Shown piece after piece: positions 1 through 7,746 of a stretch of DNA of 35,290 bases. A program made the position numbers and the translations under genes. The DNA comes from an uncultured Lachnospiraceae bacterium (GTDB lineage Bacteria > Bacillota > Clostridia > Lachnospirales > Lachnospiraceae): positions 1 to 35,290 of the forward strand of contig CACZIO010000034.1 in assembly GCA_902781215.1 (NCBI GenBank), written 5' to 3'. Numbering within the stretch: position 1 is the stretch's first letter; each line of letters begins with the position of its first letter. Under the pieces are notes generated by a model. It did not search any database, was not told where the DNA came from, and was given only the letters and a program-made list of their open reading frames with translations.

Positions 1-146
1 TGGACCGGCCTGCTCTGAGCATAAGCAAGCCTTAGTACATCTTGACGACGAACTCCTGAACGAGCAGAGAGGTGCAGCCGCAAGTCCGTCCCTCCTCGAT
101 AAACCCGCAGTTGCGTCCTTCCCTATTCAATGCTATACTTTAGCGA
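1..146. other. Upstream region of typA, no gene supported
   Basis: No coding region is convincing here. On the minus strand a frame of about 33 codons with a possible TTG start (near 130 down to 34) encodes a short Cys-containing peptide, but it has no visible SD and no family I recognise. The only well-supported element is the typA promoter at 111-139. Confidence 0.4.
111..139 (+). promoter_or_regulatory. Promoter of typA (sigma-A type, extended -10)
   Basis: A -35 hexamer TTGCGT (111-116) is followed by a 17-nt spacer and the -10 hexamer TATACT (134-139). TGC directly upstream of the -10 (131-133) makes an extended -10. Transcription would start near 146, giving a leader of about 75 nt before the chosen start codon. 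Confidence 0.75.
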
Positions 147-221
147 TTGATGTTTTTTACATCCTTATTTTATTCAGACATGAAGATGAAAAGCGGCAGA
201 GGCCGCGGCGGAAAGGCAGTT

Positions 222-2057
222 ATGAAGCAGAAGAGAGAAGATGTCAGAAATGTAGCAATTATCGCCCACGTCGACCACGGCAAGACGACCCTGGTCGACG
301 GGCTTTTGAAGCAGAGCGGTGTGTTCCGTGAAAACCAGGCGGTCCAGGAGCGCGTCATGGATTCCAACGATCTGGAGCGCGAGCGCGGGATCACCATCCT
401 GTCCAAAAACACCGCTGTCAATTATAAGGGAATCAAGATCAATATTGTCGATACTCCCGGCCACGCAGATTTCGGCGGCGAGGTGGAGCGCGTCCTCAAG
501 ATGGTCAACGGCGTCATCCTGGTCGTCGATGCCTTTGAGGGTCCCATGCCGCAGACGAGATTTGTTCTGTCCAAGGCCATGGCCCTGGATCTGCCGGTCA
601 TTGTCTGCATCAACAAGATCGACCGTCCCGGCGCGCGTCCTACCCAGGTCATCGACGAAGTGCTGGAGCTGCTGATGGATCTGGGTGCCAGCGATGAGCA
701 GATCGACTGCCCCTTCGTGTTCGCGTCCGCAAAGAGCGGGATCGCGACTCTGGATCTGGGGAGCCCCGGCGTCAGCATGAAGCCCCTCTTCGAGACCATC
801 ATCGACTATATCCCCGCGCCGGAGGGCGACCCCGAGGCGGGAACCCAGATGCTGATCAGCACCATCGATTATAATGAATATATCGGCCGGATCGGCGTTG
901 GCAAGATCGACAACGGAACCCTGCGCGTAAACCAGGAGTGCGTGATCGTCAACCACCACAATCCGGACGTCCACCGCAAGGTCAAGGTCAGCAAACTCTA
1001 TGAGTTTGAGGGCCTGCGCCGGGTCGAAGTCCAGGAGGCCGGGATCGGCGCTATCGTTGCGGTCTCCGGCATTGATGATCTGCACATCGGCGATACCCTC
1101 TGTGCGCCCGATCATCCGGAGGCCATCCCCTTCCAGAAGATCTCTGAGCCCACGATTTCCATGACCTTCAACGTCAACGACTCCCCCCTGGCGGGCAAGG
1201 ACGGTAAATATGTCACCAGCCGCCACATCCGGGACCGCCTCTACCGCGAGCTCAACACGGACGTGTCGCTCCGCGTCGAGGACACGGACACGACTGAGTC
1301 CTTCAAGGTGTCCGGCCGCGGCGAGCTCCATCTGTCGGTCCTGATCGAGACCATGCGCCGCGAGGGCTACGAGTTCTCCGTCAGCAAGGCGGAGGTCATC
1401 TACCACTATGATGAGAAGGGACACAAGCTGGAGCCCATCGAGGAGTGCATCATTGATGTGCCCGAGGAGTTTGCCGGCAACGTCATCCAAAAGCTGGGCG
1501 AGCGCAAGGGCGAGCTGGTCAATATGAACGCCATCCAGGGAAATTATACCAGGCTGACCTTCATGATCCCCTCCCGCGGCCTCATCGGCTACCGGGGTGA
1601 CTTCATGACCGACACCAAGGGCAACGGCATCATGAACACCATCTTTGACAGCTATGCCCCCTACAAGGGTGAGATCAACTACCGCAAGACCGGATCCCTG
1701 ATCGCCTTTGAGGCGGGTACGGCGGTCGCCTACGGACTTTTCGGGGCCCAGGACCGCGGCCAGATGTTCATCGGACCCGGCGAGGAGGTCTACACGGGTA
1801 TGATCGTCGGACAGAGCAGCAAGTCGGTGGACATCGATGTCAATGTCTGCAAGACCAAGCACCTGACCAACACCCGGTCGTCCAGCGCGGACGAGGCGCT
1901 CCGCCTGGTTCCGCCCAAGATCATGAGCCTGGAGCAGGCCATCGAATACATTGACACGGATGAGCTTCTGGAGGTCACGCCCCACCATCTGCGCCTGCGC
2001 AAAAAGATCCTGGATGCGCGCCTTCGCAAACGCGCCTCGCAGAAATCGAATTCCTGA
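222..2057 (+). CDS. typA: Translational GTPase TypA/BipA
   Basis: Ribosome-binding GTPase of the elongation-factor family, needed for ribosome assembly and stress or cold adaptation in species studied; it acts on the 50S/70S ribosome in the cytoplasm. Visible: G1 loop AHVDHGKT near residue 20, G3 [12 protein letters not shown]4 NKID, an EF-G-like domain, and the TypA-specific C-terminal part with [15 protein letters not shown]. Length is 611 residues, normal for the family. I chose ATG 222 (MKQKRED) because GGAAAGG lies just upstream and homologues begin close to the REDxRN segment; the frame is open back to ATG 147, but that would add 25 residues before the conserved start, beginning at the predicted transcription start. 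It has its own promoter and is followed by a separate promoter for pyrH. Confidence 0.96.
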   Translation: MKQKREDVRNVAIIAHVDHGKTTLVDGLLKQSGVFRENQAVQERVMDSNDLERERGITILSKNTAVNYKGIKINIVDTPGHADFGGEVERVLKMVNGVILVVDAFEGPMPQTRFVLSKAMALDLPVIVCINKIDRPGARPTQVIDEVLELLMDLGASDEQIDCPFVFASAKSGIATLDLGSPGVSMKPLFETIIDYIPAPEGDPEAGTQMLISTIDYNEYIGRIGVGKIDNGTLRVNQECVIVNHHNPDVHRKVKVSKLYEFEGLRRVEVQEAGIGAIVAVSGIDDLHIGDTLCAPDHPEAIPFQKISEPTISMTFNVNDSPLAGKDGKYVTSRHIRDRLYRELNTDVSLRVEDTDTTESFKVSGRGELHLSVLIETMRREGYEFSVSKAEVIYHYDEKGHKLEPIEECIIDVPEEFAGNVIQKLGERKGELVNMNAIQGNYTRLTFMIPSRGLIGYRGDFMTDTKGNGIMNTIFDSYAPYKGEINYRKTGSLIAFEAGTAVAYGLFGAQDRGQMFIGPGEEVYTGMIVGQSSKSVDIDVNVCKTKHLTNTRSSSADEALRLVPPKIMSLEQAIEYIDTDELLEVTPHHLRLRKKILDARLRKRASQKSNS

Positions 2058-2070
2058 AAACAGTAACAGC

Positions 2071-2100
2071 TTGTCAGTGTTCCCGCATCAATGATATACT
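2071..2100 (+). promoter_or_regulatory. Promoter of the pyrH-polC cluster
   Basis: TTGTCA (2071-2076), an 18-nt spacer and TATACT (2095-2100), again with an extended TGA before the -10. It is the only strong promoter seen ahead of pyrH and may serve the whole downstream cluster. The -10 is the same hexamer as in the typA promoter. Confidence 0.65.
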
Positions 2101-2157
2101 GATAAGCGGAGTCAGGAGATTCTTTTAAAACACAACATACGAAAAGAGGACTGATTT

Positions 2158-2886
2158 ATGAGCAGGATCATTCTGAAACTCTCCGGTGAAGCGCTGGCAG
2201 GCGAACTGGACGGCAAGAGCCTTCGCAATGAAAAGGGCGCTGTCAAGCTCTATGACGAGAGCGTGATCGCCGGGATCGCGGCCCAGGTCAGGGAGCTCCG
2301 TGACGCCGGCCACCAGATCGGCGTGGTCACCGGCGGCGGCAATATCTGGCGGGGGCGCACAGGCAATGAGATCGCCCGCGTTAAATCCGACCAGATCGGC
2401 ATGCTGGCCACGGTCATGAACTGCCTGTATGTGTCGGAAATCTTCCGCGGGGCGGGGCTGTCCACACAGATCATGACACCGTTTGTATGCGGATCCTTCA
2501 CAGAACTGTTCTCCGTGGACCGCGCCGTGCAGTACATGGAGGAGGGAACCGTTGTATTCTTTGCCGGCGGTACCGGTCATCCCTATTTTTCAACGGATAC
2601 GGGCATTGTCCTGCGGGCTGTCGAGGTCGGCGCGGACATGATCCTCATGGCCAAGAATGTAGACGGTGTCTACGACAGCGACCCGGCGAAGAATCCGGAC
2701 GCGAAGCGGTTTGACCATCTGACCTACGCGGAGGTCGTCGAGCGGGGGCTCCAGGCAGTCGACATGACATCCTCTGTCCTGGCCGGCGAGAACGGCATGG
2801 AAATGCGGATTTTTGCCCTGCAGGCGGAGCGCAGTATCGTGCGGGCTGCCTCCGGGGATTTTGACGGAACAACGATTACCGCATAA
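2158..2886 (+). CDS. pyrH: UMP kinase PyrH
   Basis: Phosphorylates UMP to UDP with ATP in pyrimidine nucleotide synthesis; cytoplasmic hexamer of the amino-acid kinase fold. Visible: the N-terminal phosphate-binding strand ILKLSGEALAG, the nucleotide loop GVVTGGGNIWRG (about residues 58-69), the DQIGMLATVMN helix, the FFAGGTGHPYFSTDT segment and the KNVDGVYDSDP motif. Length 242 is normal. AGAGGA (2145-2150) precedes ATG 2158. In most bacteria rpsB-tsf lie directly upstream; here the gene follows typA with its own promoter. It heads the cluster ending with polC. Confidence 0.96.
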   Translation: MSRIILKLSGEALAGELDGKSLRNEKGAVKLYDESVIAGIAAQVRELRDAGHQIGVVTGGGNIWRGRTGNEIARVKSDQIGMLATVMNCLYVSEIFRGAGLSTQIMTPFVCGSFTELFSVDRAVQYMEEGTVVFFAGGTGHPYFSTDTGIVLRAVEVGADMILMAKNVDGVYDSDPAKNPDAKRFDHLTYAEVVERGLQAVDMTSSVLAGENGMEMRIFALQAERSIVRAASGDFDGTTITA

Positions 2887-2919
2887 ACGCGGGATCATTG
2901 CTTTAAGAGCTGTAATCAA

Positions 2920-2994
2920 CGGACTGCGGTCCGCCGATGAACATGCGGCGCACAGTCCGGTCATTTCTGAGATCCTGCCCTGTGCAGGGGCGGG
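2920..2994 (+). other. Structured pyrH-frr spacer
   Basis: Between pyrH and frr an inverted repeat CGGACTG (2920-2926) / CAGTCCG (2953-2959) encloses a smaller hairpin around GGAC/GTCC. A second hairpin pairs CCTGCCC (2974-2980) with 2988-2994 with one G-T pair. Neither is followed by a T run, so these are not classical terminators. Their role is unknown; RNA processing or regulated readthrough is possible. Confidence 0.45.
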
Positions 2995-3039
2995 ACCGTG
3001 AACCATTATATGTAAGATGCATCAGAAAGGGGAATCATT

Positions 3040-3597
3040 ATGAGCAGCGAAAGAATCCAGCCGTATGAGCAGAAGATGGAAAAAACCTTGTCACATCTGG
3101 AGAGCGATCTGCAGGCTGTCCGCGCGGGACGCGCCAACCCGCATGTCCTCGACAAGATCCGCGTCGACTACTATGGAACGCCCACACCGATCCAGCAGCT
3201 GGCCAACGTCTCCGTTCCTGAGGCCAGGATCATCCAGATCTCTCCCTGGGAAAAGAAGATGCTCAAGGAGATCAGCCGCGCGATCTCTGCTTCTGATATC
3301 GGCATCAATCCGACCAATGACGGCAGTTCCATCCGCCTCGTTTTCCCTGAGCTGACCGGCGAGCGCCGCAAACAGCTCTCCAAGGATGTCAAGAAGATGG
3401 GCGAGGAGGCCAAGGTCGCTCTCCGCAATATCCGCCGCGACGGCAATGAGACATTTAAGAAGCTCAAAAAGAGTGAGGATGTCTCTGAAGATGTCGTCGC
3501 CGAGCTGCAGGATGACCTGGGCAAGGTGACTGAAAAATATGTCAAGAAGATCGACAAGGCGATCGAGGAGAAGACCAAGGAGATCATGACGGTCTGA
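3040..3597 (+). CDS. frr: Ribosome recycling factor
   Basis: With EF-G, splits post-termination ribosomes into subunits. The 185-residue length is exactly the usual length. Visible: the N-terminal helix with YEQKMEKTLSHLESDL, the RAGRANPHVLDKIRVDYYG segment containing the conserved Arg/Gly residues, the domain II strand SPWEKKMLKEI and the long C-terminal helix. AAGGGG lies 8-10 nt before ATG 3040. It follows pyrH, the standard bacterial arrangement. Confidence 0.97.
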   Translation: MSSERIQPYEQKMEKTLSHLESDLQAVRAGRANPHVLDKIRVDYYGTPTPIQQLANVSVPEARIIQISPWEKKMLKEISRAISASDIGINPTNDGSSIRLVFPELTGERRKQLSKDVKKMGEEAKVALRNIRRDGNETFKKLKKSEDVSEDVVAELQDDLGKVTEKYVKKIDKAIEEKTKEIMTV

Positions 3598-3628
3598 TCC
3601 TTACTGAACAGAATAGCTTTGCAGGGGA

Positions 3629-3683
3629 AACCCGCAGGAGGCTTGCGGCCACGGTAGATGGAGCCGCAGACCTGCTGCGGGTT
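3629..3683 (+). other. Two-stage inverted repeat in the frr-uppS spacer
   Basis: AACCCGCAG (3629-3637) pairs with CTGCGGGTT (3675-3683), and inside it TGCGGC (3644-3649) pairs with GCCGCA (3663-3668). Together they form a long imperfect stem with an internal loop and a 13-nt apical loop. No T tract follows. It could be an RNA-processing site or a cis-regulatory element ahead of uppS, whose own SD is weak. Confidence 0.5.
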
Positions 3684-3722
3684 GTTGCACTATATAAAAA
3701 GACCAGGAATAACGGTATTAAC

Positions 3723-4445
3723 ATGAAAGATAGAAATGCTACGCAGGACAGGAAGATTCCTGTCCATGTTGCCATTATTATGGACGGCAACGGCCGGTGG
3801 GCGAAGCGCCGCGGTATGCCGCGCACATTCGGGCACACGCAGGGGGCGAAGGTGGTCGAACAGATCCTGGAGGATGCCGATGAGATCGGGATCCAGTATC
3901 TGACGGTCTATGCCTTCTCCACCGAGAACTGGTCCCGCCCCGAGACGGAAGTAAAGGCCCTGATGAATCTGCTGCGCAGATATATGAAGTCCAGTCTGGC
4001 CAAGTGCGCGAAGAACAATGTGCGCGTCCGCGTCATCGGGGACAAGTCCGTCCTGGCGGAGGACCTGCAGGAATCCATCGAGGTCCTGGAACGGGAGACC
4101 GCAGCCAATACCGGGATCGGTTTCCAGATCGCCATCAATTACGGCGGCAGAGACGAGATCGTGCGGGCTGTGCGCAGAGCGGCGCAGCAGGGGCTGCTGC
4201 AGGACCCGGACAGGATCGACGACGATGTGATCGGAGGATGCCTGGATACAGCCGGGATCCCGGATCCGGATCTCCTGATTCGCACCTGCGGAGAACAGCG
4301 GATCTCCAATTTCCTGCTCTGGCAGCTCGCCTATTCGGAATTTTATTTCACGGACAAGGCATGGCCCGAATTTGACAGGGAGGAGCTGGAGAGAGCCATT
4401 GACGCATTCAACCACCGCGAACGCAGATACGGAGGTCTGAAATGA
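3723..4445 (+). CDS. uppS: Undecaprenyl diphosphate synthase (cis-prenyltransferase)
   Basis: Adds isopentenyl units to farnesyl diphosphate to make the C55 lipid carrier for peptidoglycan and other wall polymers. Visible: the catalytic segment HVAIIMDGNGRWAKRRG near residue 15 with the Asp of the active site, YAFSTENWSRP, and the C-terminal signature DLLIRTCGEQRISNFLLWQ followed by YSEFYFTDKAWPEF. Length 240 is typical. The start ATG 3723 has only a weak, distant AGGA (3705-3708). The last codons overlap the cdsA start (ATGA), implying translational coupling. Confidence 0.96.
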   Translation: MKDRNATQDRKIPVHVAIIMDGNGRWAKRRGMPRTFGHTQGAKVVEQILEDADEIGIQYLTVYAFSTENWSRPETEVKALMNLLRRYMKSSLAKCAKNNVRVRVIGDKSVLAEDLQESIEVLERETAANTGIGFQIAINYGGRDEIVRAVRRAAQQGLLQDPDRIDDDVIGGCLDTAGIPDPDLLIRTCGEQRISNFLLWQLAYSEFYFTDKAWPEFDREELERAIDAFNHRERRYGGLK

Positions 4446-5362
4446 GAGAGAGGATAATCAGCGGCGTCATTCTGGCCGTCGGCCTGGTCGGACTGGGCTT
4501 TTTCGGCTCTTATCCGCTCACCATGATCCTGATGGCCTGCAGCGTGATCGGTTACCTGGAGCTGACGGCGGTGGTCTGCAGCCGCGGGAAGCAGGCCGGC
4601 ACCGCAAAGACAGGAAAGAACAGGAAGGACAGCCGTCCGGCATCCGGCAGCAGACTCCCCGACCTCATCGCGGTCCCCGGCATGGTCCTGTCCATCGTCT
4701 ATTACGCCGGACAGATGTATATCGAGTGGAGATACGGCCGCATTGACCTGCCCGGCATGACGGCGGCCGCGGATTTCTGGACCCTTCTGGTCCTGGCCCT
4801 GGATGTTCTCCTGACCATGGCCGTCTATGTCTACACATTTCCCCGCAGAAGGTCCCAGCAGGCCACGGGCGCGGTCTTTGCCTTTATTTATGTACCGGTC
4901 CTGATGTCCTATATCTGCCGGACCAGGCTCCTGCCGCACGGCTTTTTCCTGTATCTGATGATCTTCGTCTGCTCATCAGTCAGCGACGTCTGCGCGCTTG
5001 CCGCCGGCATGGCGGTGGGACGCCACAAGCTGGCCCCTGTCCTGAGCCCCAAGAAGACCATCGAGGGCGCCATCGGCGGCGTGATCGGCTCTGCCACTGT
5101 CAGCTGCCTGCTCGCGCTTGTCCTGCGGCGCTTTGACCCGGCCGCGGATGTCATGGTCCTCTTCCTGATCATCGGCATCTTCGGCAGCATCATCAGCCAG
5201 ACGGGTGATCTGGGGGCCTCCGCGATCAAAAGGAACCACGGCATCAAGGATTACGGAAAACTGATCCCCGGACACGGCGGGATCATGGACCGCTTCGACA
5301 GTGTGCTGTTCACAGCGCCTGTGATCTATTATCTGGCCTGTATCCTGCTGAACAGGTTTTAA
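4442..5362 (+). CDS. cdsA: Phosphatidate cytidylyltransferase (CDP-diglyceride synthase)
   Basis: Integral membrane enzyme making CDP-diacylglycerol from CTP and phosphatidic acid, the branch point of phospholipid synthesis. It has several hydrophobic segments, the SPKKTIEGAIGG motif and the family signature with GDLGASAIKRNHGIKDYGK and PGHGGIMDRFDS near the C-terminus. Length is 306. A Lys/Arg/Ser-rich hydrophilic insertion at about residues 44-75, between early membrane segments, looks longer than in many homologues. It starts within the uppS stop codon. In related genomes dxr normally follows; here rseP follows directly after a structured spacer. Confidence 0.94.
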   Translation: MRERIISGVILAVGLVGLGFFGSYPLTMILMACSVIGYLELTAVVCSRGKQAGTAKTGKNRKDSRPASGSRLPDLIAVPGMVLSIVYYAGQMYIEWRYGRIDLPGMTAAADFWTLLVLALDVLLTMAVYVYTFPRRRSQQATGAVFAFIYVPVLMSYICRTRLLPHGFFLYLMIFVCSSVSDVCALAAGMAVGRHKLAPVLSPKKTIEGAIGGVIGSATVSCLLALVLRRFDPAADVMVLFLIIGIFGSIISQTGDLGASAIKRNHGIKDYGKLIPGHGGIMDRFDSVLFTAPVIYYLACILLNRF

Positions 5363-5381
5363 AAAGCTGCAGCAAAACAAT

Positions 5382-5445
5382 CTGTTCATCCTGCATGTCA
5401 GAATCCGGCGTTTCTGACTCGTCGTCAGCCCATGCAGCTGAACAG
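5382..5445 (+). other. Long imperfect hairpin between cdsA and rseP
   Basis: CTGTTCA (5382-5388) pairs with TGAACAG (5439-5445); inside it TGCATG (5392-5397) pairs with CATGCA (5431-5436), and TCAGAA (5398-5403) with TTCTGA (5412-5417). A second copy of TGAACAG lies at 5349-5355 inside the cdsA end, so CTGTTCA could pair with either. This spacer sits where dxr is usually found. Confidence 0.5.
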
Positions 5446-5468
5446 TATTCTGGGAGTGTAACTCTGCT

Positions 5469-6563
5469 ATGATCATCAGCATTTTGATATTTCTGGTCAT
5501 CTTCAGCGTCATCGTGATCTCGCATGAGTTCGGCCATTTTGCCATCGCCCGGAGGAACGGCATCCGGGTCGTTGAATTTGACATCGGCATGGGACCCGTT
5601 CTGTACAGGAAAAAAGGAAAGGAGACGGACCTCTGTATCCGGCTTCTGCCCATCGGCGGTGCCTGCCTGTTTGACGGGATGGACGGACTCGATGAAGAGG
5701 AGGCTGTGGAGACGGAGGCCGGACAGGACGAAAGCCCTGTGCATGCCCTCGACGAGCATTCCTTTCCCAACGCGCCGGTCGGCGCCCGGATCGCGGCGGT
5801 TGTGGCAGGGCCCATGGCCAATTTCCTGCTGGGCCTGCTGTTCTCGATCGTGCTGGTCGCTTTCACGGGCACGGACCTTCCGGTGATCCAGGAGGTGATC
5901 CCGGACTCCGCGGCAGCCGAGGCGGGCCTGGAGGCGGGGGATGTGATCAGGTCGATCAACGGCGAGCGCATCCATATCTATCGGGAGATCACCCTCATCT
6001 CCATCATGAACTACGGCGAGCCCCTGCACATCACTCTTGAGCGGGACGGACAGAAGCAGACCGTCGATCTCGTCCCCAGATTCGACGAGACGGACAACCG
6101 CTACTATATCGGGATCCGCGGGTCGGGGGAGTATCTGAAGTGCAACCCCTTCCAGGTCTTCCGCTACGGCTTCTACGAGACCGGGTACTGGCTCAAGGCC
6201 ACGGTCAAATCGATCGGACTGATCTTCCGGGGGCATTTTTCACCGGATGACGTTTCAGGCCCCGTCGGCGTGGTCAAGGTCGTGGACGACACCTATACCC
6301 AGACGGCGCCATACGGGCCCGCCGCGGTCCTGTTGACCTTCCTGAGCCTCTCGACGCTCCTGACCGTCAATCTGGGCGTGATCAACCTCCTGCCCCTGCC
6401 GGCGCTGGACGGCGGGCGCCTGCTCTTTCTGCTGCTCGAGCTGGTACGGGGAAAGCCGGTCCCGCCGGAGAAGGAGGGCATGGTCCACCTGGCCGGCTTC
6501 GCCTTGCTCATGTTCGTGATGATCATGGTGCTCTTCAATGATATCTCGCGCTTTTTCCGCTGA
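5469..6563 (+). CDS. rseP: Site-2 intramembrane metalloprotease, RseP/RasP family
   Basis: Zinc metalloprotease of family M50 that cleaves transmembrane segments of regulators such as anti-sigma factors, and signal peptide remnants. Visible: first membrane helix with the catalytic HEFGH motif near residue 18, a loop of Asp/Glu-rich sequence, an IAAVVAGPMANFLLG membrane segment, a PDZ domain (about residues 135-215), and the second zinc-ligand motif PLPALDGGRLLFLL before the last membrane helix. Length 364 is usual. ATG 5469 is preceded by GGGAG. The name rasP is used in Bacillus for the same protein. Confidence 0.94.
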   Translation: MIISILIFLVIFSVIVISHEFGHFAIARRNGIRVVEFDIGMGPVLYRKKGKETDLCIRLLPIGGACLFDGMDGLDEEEAVETEAGQDESPVHALDEHSFPNAPVGARIAAVVAGPMANFLLGLLFSIVLVAFTGTDLPVIQEVIPDSAAAEAGLEAGDVIRSINGERIHIYREITLISIMNYGEPLHITLERDGQKQTVDLVPRFDETDNRYYIGIRGSGEYLKCNPFQVFRYGFYETGYWLKATVKSIGLIFRGHFSPDDVSGPVGVVKVVDDTYTQTAPYGPAAVLLTFLSLSTLLTVNLGVINLLPLPALDGGRLLFLLLELVRGKPVPPEKEGMVHLAGFALLMFVMIMVLFNDISRFFR

Positions 6564-6566
6564 CAG

Positions 6567-6607
6567 GCAGGACTCTGAAGGGCACGGGGATCAAGAGGCT
6601 GTCCTGC
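6567..6607 (+). other. Inverted repeat in the rseP-ispG spacer
   Basis: GCAGGAC (6567-6573) and GTCCTGC (6601-6607) form a 7-bp stem around a 27-nt loop directly after the rseP stop. No T tract follows, so termination is not indicated. It is the fourth spacer of this cluster with such a repeat. Confidence 0.4.
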
Positions 6608-6678
6608 TGGTTCTGCAGATGAATTCTGGTTTTTATATATAGTGTTTCTTAAATACAGGAAAGGAGTCAGTGACTTCC

Positions 6679-7734
6679 ATGACATATCGTGACCATACTA
6701 AAACAGTCCGCATCGGCGACCGGGTGATCGGCGGGGGAAATCCCGTCCTGATCCAGTCGATGACCAATACACCCACGGAGGATGTGGAGGCGACCGTCGC
6801 GCAGATCCTGCGTCTGGAGGAAGCGGGGTGCGAGATCATCCGCTGCACCTGCCCGACAGAGGCTGCAGCAGAGGCGATCGGTCAGATCCGCAGGAGAATC
6901 CACATTCCACTGGTGGCGGACATCCATTTTGACTACCGGATGGCAATCCTGGCCATGGAGAACGGGGCTGACAAGATCCGGATCAATCCCGGCAACATCG
7001 GCGGAAGAGAGAAGATCGAAGCGGTCGTGCGATGCGCGAAGGAGCGGCAGATCCCCATCCGGGTCGGCGTCAACAGCGGATCGCTGGAAAGGGACCTGGT
7101 CGCGAAATACGGCGGGGTGACCGCCGAAGGCCTGGTGGAGAGTGCCCTGGACAAAGTGAAGATGGTCGAGGACTGTGACTACGATCAGATCGTCATCAGC
7201 ATCAAGTCCTCGGATGTCCTCATGTGTGCCCGCGCCCATGAGCTGTTGGCGCAGCAGACGTCCTACCCGCTCCATGTCGGCATCACGGAGGCCGGGACCC
7301 TCTACAGCGGCAACATCAAGTCCGCTGTCGGCCTGGGGATCATCCTCTACCAGGGCATAGGCGACACGATCCGCGTGTCCCTGACCGGAGACCCTGTGGA
7401 GGAGATTAAGTCCGCCCGGATGATCCTGCGGACACTGGGCCTGCGCAGGGGCGGCATCGACGTGGTCTCCTGCCCGACCTGCGGCCGGACAAAGATCGAC
7501 CTGGTCGGCCTCGCCAACCAGGTGGAGACCCTGGTCCAGGGCTATGATCTCGATATCAAGGTCGCCGTCATGGGCTGCGCGGTCAACGGACCGGGCGAGG
7601 CCAGGGAGGCAGACCTGGGCATCGCCGGCGGGATCGGCGAGGGACTCCTCATCAAACACGGAGAGATCGTGCGCAAGATGCCGGAGAGTGAGCTTCTGGG
7701 CGCACTGAAAGAAGAACTTGATCACTGGAAATAA
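6679..7734 (+). CDS. ispG: 4-hydroxy-3-methylbut-2-enyl diphosphate synthase IspG
   Basis: Penultimate enzyme of the methylerythritol phosphate (MEP) isoprenoid pathway, a [4Fe-4S] enzyme acting on methylerythritol cyclodiphosphate. Visible: TIM-barrel N-terminal part with [15 protein letters not shown] and the [10 protein letters not shown] motif, and the C-terminal cluster-binding part with [12 protein letters not shown] and the later Cys in [12 protein letters not shown]. Length about 351 residues. I chose ATG 6679 because homologues start close to the YRxxTKxVxIG segment; GTG 6670 is in frame but only 3 nt from GGAG. The downstream polC frame begins within a few bases of its stop. Confidence 0.95.
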   Translation: MTYRDHTKTVRIGDRVIGGGNPVLIQSMTNTPTEDVEATVAQILRLEEAGCEIIRCTCPTEAAAEAIGQIRRRIHIPLVADIHFDYRMAILAMENGADKIRINPGNIGGREKIEAVVRCAKERQIPIRVGVNSGSLERDLVAKYGGVTAEGLVESALDKVKMVEDCDYDQIVISIKSSDVLMCARAHELLAQQTSYPLHVGITEAGTLYSGNIKSAVGLGIILYQGIGDTIRVSLTGDPVEEIKSARMILRTLGLRRGGIDVVSCPTCGRTKIDLVGLANQVETLVQGYDLDIKVAVMGCAVNGPGEAREADLGIAGGIGEGLLIKHGEIVRKMPESELLGALKEELDHWK

Positions 7735-7746
7735 AGAGTGAACGGT

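Noticed and set aside
34-130. Small minus-strand frame with several Cys upstream of typA
   Set aside because: It has only a TTG start, no SD and no known family, so I do not call it a gene.
174-1988. 604-codon open frame on the minus strand opposite typA
   Set aside because: It is the exact antisense of a well-identified TypA gene; long antisense frames arise from GC-rich third positions and its translation shows no domain.
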